From JAAYJR01 sp964563975 (GTDB lineage Bacteria; Bacteroidota; Bacteroidia; Bacteroidales; Prolixibacteraceae): a stretch of DNA of 5,556 bases. Position 1 is the first letter of the stretch. Every line of letters starts with the position of its first letter. Shown here piece by piece: positions 1 through 5,556 of the stretch. The notes beneath the pieces are model-generated. The model saw nothing but the letters and a program-made list of their open reading frames with translations. It was not told the DNA's origin and did no database searches. The stretch spans positions 1 through 5,556 of the forward strand of contig CAZLZJ010000096.1 in the NCBI GenBank assembly GCA_964563975.1, written 5' to 3'. The position numbers and the translations under genes were made by a program.

Positions 1-976
1 CTCCTACACTTGGACGCATGCCATTTGCAAGCCCATAGAGCAACTCAGATTTAATTGCAGCTTCGGGTCTTAATCCTCCAAAATCACCCCAGTCGTAAAA
101 TCTTCCGGTCATATAAGTTACCGGCATTTCGCCCAGAGTTCTGGCATAATGGGAAAGTACCGGAAGTACTTCATAGCCACCCGGATTGGTAGGCAGGTGG
201 ACACATTCAAGATGAGTGCTTAAACCGACTTGGTTTTCGAATGAAACACCTTTGAATACAAGCAAAAAATTGGAATCGATTTCATTAGTAACTTCAGCTA
301 TATCTTTAGCAAGTCTTAAGGCAGAAAATTCTGAAAATTTTTCCACTTCATCAATGTTGTTGAAATCTATGCCTTTCTCTTTCATCTCTTTGACACATAC
401 GGGGCATACGCAGTTAAACTCTTGCAATCCGTCAAAAAAGAATCCGGCCACGGGATAGTTGTCTGCTATCTCCTTCACCATTGCCATAACCCTGTCTCTA
501 TAGGGAGTATTGTAGCACATTGTTCTGACATATGGAGTAAAAGGAGGATCACGATACTCCCTGCCATCAAATGATAAGGTTGTCCAATCGCGATGTTGCA
601 ACCCTTCTGCACTACTGATCCCGCAATGAATATATGCCATTAGGGCAATATCTTTTTTTTGACAGGCATCGGCAAGATTTCCGAAAAGATCATATTTGAG
701 AGAGGGATGTTTAATACCAACTTTTGTATTATAATATGCCATACCCTGGTTGCACCGGGCATGAAAAATAAGGTAATCGACACCGCAATTTTTTATTCTG
801 TCTGTGAATGCTTCTGCATTGAAAGTTTCTCCTACATCAGGACAGGCTTGCATAGTATGATTGTCATAAAAAAGGCAATATTTAATCCGGTGCATTTTTT
901 GTATCTTTTTATCCATTGTTTGTGAATTAATAAGAAATGATATCAATAATAACGGTGAAATAAAGATATATTTCAT
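1..976 (-). CDS. Exported GHL6-like glycoside hydrolase family protein, C-terminus cut by window edge
   Basis: This is an open frame of 325 codons with no stop before the window edge, so the C-terminal half is missing. It starts at the ATG at 976, which opens a signal peptide (MKYIFISPLLLISFLINSQ) and is preceded by an A/T-rich tract. There is no lipobox cysteine, so export as a soluble protein is likely. The visible part is a TIM-type barrel resembling the hypothetical glycosyl hydrolase 6 family (GHL6, Pfam PF14871), recognised from HARCNQGMAYYNTKVGIKHP at residues 72-91 and the following KYDLFG. FFFDG at the presumed fourth strand carries Asp182, a candidate catalytic residue. A CVCPVC cluster follows at 189-194. 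By hand alignment it matches the complete gene at 1263-3299 at about 163 of 292 positions (56%), with one single-residue insertion. It differs in having Val259 where the paralogue has Glu263, and in being cysteine-rich (11 Cys in 325 residues). Substrate and reaction are unknown. The family call is from memory of motifs. Confidence 0.85.
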   Translation of the reverse strand, partial: MKYIFISPLLLISFLINSQTMDKKIQKMHRIKYCLFYDNHTMQACPDVGETFNAEAFTDRIKNCGVDYLIFHARCNQGMAYYNTKVGIKHPSLKYDLFGNLADACQKKDIALMAYIHCGISSAEGLQHRDWTTLSFDGREYRDPPFTPYVRTMCYNTPYRDRVMAMVKEIADNYPVAGFFFDGLQEFNCVCPVCVKEMKEKGIDFNNIDEVEKFSEFSALRLAKDIAEVTNEIDSNFLLVFKGVSFENQVGLSTHLECVHLPTNPGGYEVLPVLSHYARTLGEMPVTYMTGRFYDWGDFGGLRPEAAIKSELLYGLANGMRPSVG

Positions 977-1153
977 TCGAATATAATTTAATTAAACATT
1001 TAACAATTCAATTTTTTTATATAAAGAGGTATTACTCCTTAAACCCCACCTGCTTTTTTTGCAGTTAAAAAAAGCAGGCAAAAAAGCCATTTTTATGAGG
1101 GCTCCTTAAAAATTAATGTCATCTCTCATGGGAGGTTTCATCAGATTAAAATT
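977..1153. other. Non-coding stretch between the assembly gap and the downstream GHL6 gene
   Basis: This A/T-rich sequence lies upstream of the partial GHL6-like gene and ends at the run of N. It holds a perfect inverted repeat (1049-1078), annotated separately, and the 9-base direct repeat ctccttaaa at 1035-1043 and 1102-1110 on either side of it. A 32-codon minus-strand frame (1090 to 992) is preceded by an AAGGAG but is not called as a gene because it has no recognisable features and runs through the hairpin. No clear promoter could be placed: a TATATTCG element at 978-985 on the minus strand resembles the Bacteroidota -7 box but is too close to the start codon. Confidence 0.6.
1049..1078. 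repeat. Perfect 12-base inverted repeat (hairpin)
   Basis: The arms cctgcttttttt (1049-1060) and aaaaaaagcagg (1067-1078) are exactly complementary around a six-base loop, gcagtt. The stem has five mostly G-C pairs at its base and seven A-T pairs near the loop. It lies downstream of the complete GHL6-like gene across the gap, so it could act as a transcription terminator. However, neither strand has a clean U-run straight after the stem, so an intrinsic terminator is not well supported. It could also be part of a dispersed palindromic element. The structure is seen directly; the role is open. Confidence 0.6.
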
Positions 1154-1253
1154 NNNNNNNNNNNNNNNNNNNNNNNNNNNNNNNNNNNNNNNNNNNNNNN
1201 NNNNNNNNNNNNNNNNNNNNNNNNNNNNNNNNNNNNNNNNNNNNNNNNNNNNN
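1154..1253. other. Assembly gap (100 N)
   Basis: Exactly 100 consecutive N occupy this interval. A round 100 is the usual placeholder for a scaffold join of unknown length, so the true distance between the flanking genes is not known, and sequence or even genes may be missing here. The gap begins 10 bases after the stop codon of the complete GHL6-like gene and splits it from its paralogue. The adjacency of the two paralogues therefore rests on the scaffolding evidence. Confidence 0.99.
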
Positions 1254-1262
1254 GTATTTGTT

Positions 1263-3299
1263 TTAATGTTCAAGTACGATCAGTGAGTGTCCTTTAGATT
1301 CAGGAAGAGTAATATTGACATAACCGTTATTTACTTTATATGCTAAAGGTTTCATGCCCGGGGCAAGATATACTTTTTTAGGAGTTTTTTCATCTGTGCG
1401 GAGTGATAATTTAATGTTATTCAAGATAATAGGTTCTTCTATCATTTCAGCAACAGCACCTCTTTTTTCAGGAACATATGATATTACATGGATCATTCTC
1501 CTGCCCGGTTGTTCAGTTACATATACCCTTGCAAAAGAGGGCAGGTTCTCATATTTCAAAAGAGGTTCAGGCAAAAGCTCTAAAAGTACATTTCTGAATA
1601 TATTTCTCAGTTCAACATGAGCCTGGGCATAGTAGCCTGCAAAAATTCTGTGACTGAAATGGGCAATCCTGCCATTAACGGTTAATGCAGGAAATTCTGT
1701 TACTTTATCGGGCGGGCAATATTCATAAGCATATTCACCGTCCCATATATTATTATAGTATGGTTTTACCAAGTCAGCTTCAACGCGTGTACCGGGTAAA
1801 GGTTTTACATTTACGCCTGTTGAGAATAGCTGAATCGGCATATCCGGAAGGTCACGGTTAAAATTATCTCCTGCGACAAAAAATGCAGGGTTAAAGTCAT
1901 TTTCACCAAGATATTTAACACCCCACTCATTTTCGAAGACAAATTCTGTTCCTTCCGGGTTAAGTCCTGAGCTTCCTGAGGAGATAATAGCTTTACCCGC
2001 ATTGATATGTGCTTTTATGCGCTTGGTAAACTCCCGGTCAAAAGGTACATCATCAGGAATTACGAGTACTTTATATTTACTCCAGTCTGAAGTAGTTGAG
2101 ACAACATCGAATTGTTGTTTCAACTCTCCCAGCATACGTACCGCAGCATTTAATTTTCGGTCTCCTCTCACATTTTCACCTTTAAAAACTACTGCAACAT
2201 CAGCTAAATTTTTTGCTTCACTGAACCATGGCTCCATGACCTGAAGCTCATTATACACTTTGCCAACTCTTTCGAGTGCTGCATTAAAAGGACCGTATTT
2301 CGGGTGAAAGTGACCGCCAACATTGGGTCTCATACCATTAGCAAGCCCACTTAACAGTTCAGCTTTCAAAGCTGTTTCAGTGCGTAATCCTCCAAAATGA
2401 CGCCAGTTGTTAAATCTGGTGTTCATAAGTAATACCGGCATATCGCCCAGTGTTCTCAAATAAGACATAAAAACCGGGAAAGCATCATATCCCTGGGAAG
2501 TAGGTATATATTCCAGTTCTAAGTATGCTCCAAATTCTACCTGGTCTTTATAAGATATTCCATTGAAGTATAGAAGGAAGTTGGGATTAATAGCTCTGGC
2601 AGCTTTTGCTATATCCTTGGCAAAACTTAAAGAAGACTCTCTTGCAAATTCAAGAATGTCGTCCATATTGTTAACATCCATATTTTTTTCCTTCATTCCT
2701 TTAGCACAGGCAGGGCATACACAGGGACGAGCATTTACGCCATCAATAAAAAAACCTGCAACGGGATAATTATTTGCAACCTCTTCTATCAGGGAAATAG
2801 TATGTTCGCGGTATGGTGTATTAAAACACATATTACGCACCCAGGCAGTTACACGTGGCTCGCGATATACCCGGCCGTCGGGTTCAATTATCAGCCAGTC
2901 GCGGTTTCGCAATCCTTCTTCATGGCTTAGCCCCCCATTCATATATGCAGTGAGGGCTATCCCTTTTCTTTTACAGGCATCAGCAATTTTTCCGAAAAGA
3001 TCGTATTTAAGCGAGGGGTATTTAATTCCTATTTTCGTATCAAAAAAAGTCATTCCCTGATTACTTCTGGCATGTACAGTCAGATAATCAACTCCTGCTT
3101 TTACCAGACGGTCTGTAAAGCTTTCGACGTCAAAATCTGCGCCAACATCCGGATTGGGAGGCATTATATGATTATCATAAAAGAGGGCATACTTAGGGGA
3201 GTGTTTTTTTGTTGTCACTATTTCACTGCTTTTATTGATCTGTGATAATGAGAGGAATGGGAGAATCAAAAAAATGGTTATCTGAAGATTACGTTTCAT
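1263..3299 (-). CDS. Exported GHL6-like glycoside hydrolase with trimerisation-like domain
   Basis: This is a complete 678-residue protein. The ATG at 3299 is preferred over the in-frame ATG at 3353 because it opens directly on a signal peptide (MKRNLQITIFLILPFLSLSQ, likely cleaved near residue 19-20), as in the paralogue. Without a lipobox it is likely periplasmic or secreted. Residues about 37-345 form a TIM-type barrel of GHL6 type (Pfam PF14871): HARSNQGM at 76-83, KYPSLKYDLFG at 93-103, FFIDG at 183-187 with Asp186 as a candidate catalytic residue, CVCPAC at 193-198 that could bind a metal, and LELEYIPT at 260-267 with Glu261 and Glu263. Residues about 366-560 resemble the flavodoxin-like beta-galactosidase trimerisation domain (VLVIPDD at 411-417, then an AGKAIISSGSSG turn). 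The rest is a beta-rich C-terminal part with the QPGRRMIHVISY segment at 597-608. Domain names are from memory of the families; substrate and activity cannot be predicted. It lies 150 bases downstream of the kinase gene on the same strand and may be cotranscribed. Confidence 0.9.
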   Translation of the reverse strand: MKRNLQITIFLILPFLSLSQINKSSEIVTTKKHSPKYALFYDNHIMPPNPDVGADFDVESFTDRLVKAGVDYLTVHARSNQGMTFFDTKIGIKYPSLKYDLFGKIADACKRKGIALTAYMNGGLSHEEGLRNRDWLIIEPDGRVYREPRVTAWVRNMCFNTPYREHTISLIEEVANNYPVAGFFIDGVNARPCVCPACAKGMKEKNMDVNNMDDILEFARESSLSFAKDIAKAARAINPNFLLYFNGISYKDQVEFGAYLELEYIPTSQGYDAFPVFMSYLRTLGDMPVLLMNTRFNNWRHFGGLRTETALKAELLSGLANGMRPNVGGHFHPKYGPFNAALERVGKVYNELQVMEPWFSEAKNLADVAVVFKGENVRGDRKLNAAVRMLGELKQQFDVVSTTSDWSKYKVLVIPDDVPFDREFTKRIKAHINAGKAIISSGSSGLNPEGTEFVFENEWGVKYLGENDFNPAFFVAGDNFNRDLPDMPIQLFSTGVNVKPLPGTRVEADLVKPYYNNIWDGEYAYEYCPPDKVTEFPALTVNGRIAHFSHRIFAGYYAQAHVELRNIFRNVLLELLPEPLLKYENLPSFARVYVTEQPGRRMIHVISYVPEKRGAVAEMIEEPIILNNIKLSLRTDEKTPKKVYLAPGMKPLAYKVNNGYVNITLPESKGHSLIVLEH

Positions 3300-3449
3300 G
3301 ACAATTAATTTTTTATTTTTCAAAATGGAGCAATGGCTTTTTGCCGGGAACAATATACACTTTTTCGAGTATTTTGCCTTCGGTATACTATTGAAAAAAC
3401 TTATAAGTAAAAAGTAACGGGAAGTAATAATTAAGAGTTGTGGTAGTTT
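3300..3449. other. Spacer between kinase and GHL6 genes
   Basis: This 150-base A/T-rich spacer separates the kinase stop codon from the preferred GHL6 start. I see no strong hairpin with a U-run that would end kinase transcription, and no convincing Bacteroidota promoter pair (TTTG and TAnnTTTG) for the GHL6 gene; the closest is TATATTGT on the minus strand, with two mismatches and no matching -33 element. The bases before the GHL6 start (minus strand AAAAATAAAAAATTAATTGTC) are A-rich without a Shine-Dalgarno site, as is common in Bacteroidota. Readthrough from the kinase gene is possible, but the spacing is also long enough for an independent promoter. Confidence 0.5.
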
Positions 3450-5375
3450 TTACCCCAATATATTTACCAGAATTGAATAAAGTTCTTTTTTATTGATTGG
3501 TTTGGCAATTGTAATTTCACACCCTGCATTGACTGCATGTTTTTCTTCGTAAGAATATGCAGTAAGAGCTACTACCGGAATATTTTTATAATTTGATTTA
3601 ATGATTTTAGTAGCTTCCAAACCGTTCATGACAGGCATTTTAATGTCCATTAATACTAAACTGATATCTTTTCTGTTTTCAAATATGGTAACAGCTTCTT
3701 TTCCGTTTTTTGCTTTATATACCGTTGCTCCCGTAGCTCTAAGGATTTGATTAATAAGTATAAGATTTGACTTGTCATCATCAGCCACAACTATATTATG
3801 TCCTGTTAAATCCGGGGTATGTTCTATATGATCAGAAGAGATTCCTTCTATATTTGCAGATATTTTAACAGGAACCGTAAAGGTAAATATTGATCCTTTT
3901 CCATAGGTTGATTTAACTGAAATATCTCCTTTAAGTGCATGAGCAATTTTATTTGATATAGCAAGACCTATTCCCACGCCTTCATATTTACGGGTCAGGG
4001 TATCATCAGCTTGCCTGAAAATGTCGAAGATTACCTGTTGTTGTTTTTTTAAGATACCGATTCCCGTATCCTTGATATAAAAAGAAAAAAGTTCGTCAGC
4101 GTTTTGTTTTATCCCCAGTTCAATTGAGCCGGCATCAGTGAATTTGACAGCATTTCTTGAAAGATTCAGCATTATTTGCACAATTTTATCTTTGTCGGCA
4201 ATAATGTTTTTATCAAGAACAGACGGGGCGGCCATGAATACTGATTTTATCAGGTTTTCTTTACCTGCATTCCGGATCAGTTCCTGAAGTTGTGTTTTTA
4301 AAATGTCGAATAACGATTGCAATTTGAATGCTTCGGGTCTTAATGTGATTTTAAAATTATCAATTATCGAAAGATCTATTATATCGTTGATTATCTCCAG
4401 AAGATTAAGCCCGCTGTTATAAATTATTTTAGCTGTTTTTGCAGTTTTAGGTTCAGATGTGGTATCTTTTATTATTTCACTGAACCCGATAACTGAATTT
4501 AGCGGTGTTCGAAGTTCATGATTTATTGTAGTAAGAAATGCTGATTTAAGTCTGTCGCTTTCTTCAGCTCTTTTTTTCGCCTGAATTAACTCCCGGTACT
4601 TTTTTTTATAGTTTGTAATGTCTTCCAGAAGGCCTGCAATTGCAACAGGAGTATCACCATTGTGTACTACTATGCCATTATTTAGTACATATTTTTCTTT
4701 CCCTTTGGCAGTAAATATTCTATACTTGACAGAGTAATTTTCACCTCTGTTAATTGCACCGGTAATTTTTTCAAGTACTTTTTTTCTATCATCCGGATGA
4801 ATTATCCTGTTGAATAGCAGGCCTTTGTTTTTTATAATATCATTAACTGTGTATCCGGTCAGTTTTTTTGCTTCATTGCTTATATAATCGGGATCGAGGT
4901 GATCACAAATTTTACAATGATAGGTCATTCCCCGCAATCTGCTTAATATTGAAAAATCTATTGTTTTTATGTTTGATTCTCCTGCTTTTATTTTACCCGT
5001 TATGTCGTTTAAAAAAACATTGGCGTTTAAAATTTTCTTTTTCTTTTTGTCTATTTGCGGTACCACATCAATGTTGAGCCATTTACTGCCGATTCGGGTA
5101 TTAATACCTGCTAAACAGCCTTTTTCTGCCGTACCACTGCTAAGAGCTTTTGAAACAGGATGATATCCATTGATCATCTCCTTGCCGTTTATTGATCTCC
5201 AGTGAAAATCTGTTAAATTTCTGGTCATCAATTTTTTAGCTGGGAGATCAAATATCTCTGCAGCTTCATTATTGGCAAAAATAATCTTGCCGTTAACATT
5301 AACGGTAATTAAACCAAACGGAAGATTATCAGTCGATAAAAATCCGTTATTTAGATTTAAGGTATTTGCGTCCAT
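3450..5375 (-). CDS. Soluble PAS-PAS hybrid sensor histidine kinase with receiver domain
   Basis: This 641-residue protein autophosphorylates on histidine in response to a signal and passes the phosphate to its own receiver domain. Domains in order: PAS 1 (about 12-128, starting FLSTDNLPFGLITVNVNGKI), PAS 2 of the PAS_3 type (about 148-258, with YTVNDI and the IHPDDR motif at 192-197), a short coiled-coil linker (258-276), HisKA (about 275-340) with phospho-acceptor His286 in NHELRTP, HATPase_c (about 390-503) with N box Asn404/Asn408, G1 box DTGIG at 436-440, F box IFRQ, and G2 box GVGIGL at 466-471, then REC (about 526-640) with acidic residues Asp532-534, phospho-acceptor Asp577 in LMDIKMP, Thr605 and Lys625. 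All catalytic motifs look intact. There is no signal peptide or membrane segment, so it should sense a cytoplasmic cue. There is no DNA-binding or Hpt domain, so it needs a partner not seen here. It is not a classic polysaccharide-locus hybrid two-component regulator, which would have a periplasmic sensor and an AraC-type output. The ATG at 5375 lacks a good Shine-Dalgarno site. Confidence 0.95.
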   Translation of the reverse strand: MDANTLNLNNGFLSTDNLPFGLITVNVNGKIIFANNEAAEIFDLPAKKLMTRNLTDFHWRSINGKEMINGYHPVSKALSSGTAEKGCLAGINTRIGSKWLNIDVVPQIDKKKKKILNANVFLNDITGKIKAGESNIKTIDFSILSRLRGMTYHCKICDHLDPDYISNEAKKLTGYTVNDIIKNKGLLFNRIIHPDDRKKVLEKITGAINRGENYSVKYRIFTAKGKEKYVLNNGIVVHNGDTPVAIAGLLEDITNYKKKYRELIQAKKRAEESDRLKSAFLTTINHELRTPLNSVIGFSEIIKDTTSEPKTAKTAKIIYNSGLNLLEIINDIIDLSIIDNFKITLRPEAFKLQSLFDILKTQLQELIRNAGKENLIKSVFMAAPSVLDKNIIADKDKIVQIMLNLSRNAVKFTDAGSIELGIKQNADELFSFYIKDTGIGILKKQQQVIFDIFRQADDTLTRKYEGVGIGLAISNKIAHALKGDISVKSTYGKGSIFTFTVPVKISANIEGISSDHIEHTPDLTGHNIVVADDDKSNLILINQILRATGATVYKAKNGKEAVTIFENRKDISLVLMDIKMPVMNGLEATKIIKSNYKNIPVVALTAYSYEEKHAVNAGCEITIAKPINKKELYSILVNILG

Positions 5376-5556
5376 AATATCATCTTCAATTAATGCACAA
5401 TAAGGGGCATTGTATAAGCATTAACTATATATTAATACCTTTTTAGCAGTAAAGGTAACCCTAAATTAAAAAAAATATCATCTGTATCCTGTTAAAATAC
5501 TTTTAGGAGTACCGGATTACTTGTCTGATTCAAACTGAATAATACAGATTTCATTT
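5376..5556. other. Upstream region of the kinase gene
   Basis: This A/T-rich sequence precedes the kinase start. On the minus strand TACCTTTA (5457 to 5450) matches the Bacteroidota -7 box TAnnTTTG at all but the last position, about 75 bases before the start codon, but the -33 position about 19 bases further up reads TGAT rather than TTTG, so this is only a weak promoter candidate. At the window edge two minus-strand frames are open for 12 codons (stop at 5517-5519) and about 20 codons, and either could be the tail of an upstream gene; the sequence is too short to decide. Confidence 0.4.

Noticed and set aside
216..458. Plus-strand open frames inside the minus-strand genes, such as 216-458, 659-925, 1354-1620, 2002-2244, 2563-2769, 4868-5077 and 4969-5163, and the minus-strand frame 1811-2002.
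   Set aside because: All lie inside well-supported genes in another frame, have low-complexity or unnatural composition and no recognisable domain. Frames 216-458 and 2563-2769 look alike only because they are antisense to the same region of the two paralogues.
978..1006. TATATTCG with a TTG 18 bases upstream on the minus strand, resembling a Bacteroidota promoter for the partial GHL6 gene.
   Set aside because: The -7-like box ends one base before the start codon, so transcription would begin inside the gene. The region is simply very A/T-rich.
1119..1147. CTGATGAAACC on the minus strand near the gap, reminiscent of part of a hammerhead ribozyme core.
   Set aside because: The expected stem between CTGATGA and GAAA is absent and no matching helices I and III are visible.
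1116..1153. Short plus-strand frame starting ATG at 1116 (MSSLMGGFIRLK) that is open into the gap.
   Set aside because: Only 12 codons are visible before the N run and nothing supports coding; it cannot be judged without the missing sequence.
3300..3353. In-frame upstream ATG at 3353 that would add 18 residues to the GHL6-like protein.
   Set aside because: The extension (MFPAKSHCSILKNKKLIV) would bury the signal peptide that begins at the ATG at 3299. The paralogue also starts directly with its signal peptide.
5517..5556. Possible C-terminal tail of an upstream minus-strand gene entering at the window edge (NEICIIQFESDK then stop).
   Set aside because: Only 12 codons are visible and a second frame is also open, so it cannot be separated from chance.

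Overview
The window looks like a low-GC Bacteroidota scaffold, probably from a draft or metagenomic assembly. Three lines of evidence support this. The coding sequence is AT-rich. The start codons are preceded by A/T-rich tracts rather than good Shine-Dalgarno sites. The gene content is two secreted GHL6-type glycoside hydrolase-like proteins beside a soluble PAS-PAS hybrid sensor kinase. The phylum assignment is inference; there is no marker gene in the window.

All confident genes lie on the minus strand, so transcription reads from high to low coordinates. In that order they are: (1) a 641-residue cytoplasmic hybrid histidine kinase (5375 to 3450) with two PAS domains, HisKA, HATPase and one receiver domain; (2) after a 150-base spacer, a complete exported GHL6-like protein of 678 residues (3299 to 1263), with an N-terminal TIM-type barrel, a beta-galactosidase trimerisation-like middle domain and a C-terminal beta region; (3) a run of exactly 100 N (1154 to 1253) marking an assembly gap; (4) about 177 bases of non-coding sequence with a perfect 12-base inverted repeat; (5) the first 325 residues of a second exported GHL6-like protein (976 to 1), cut by the window edge. 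The two GHL6-like proteins are about 56% identical over their shared part and are divergent tandem paralogues.

The two hydrolase-like proteins probably act outside the cytoplasm on a carbohydrate that cannot be identified from sequence alone. The kinase sits just upstream on the same strand and could sense an internal cue and affect the locus, but it has no DNA-binding output domain and no partner regulator is visible. A functional link is therefore only suggested by position. I found no convincing RNA gene, CRISPR array, transposase or phage gene. The least explained parts are the hairpin next to the gap and the active-site and cysteine differences between the paralogues.
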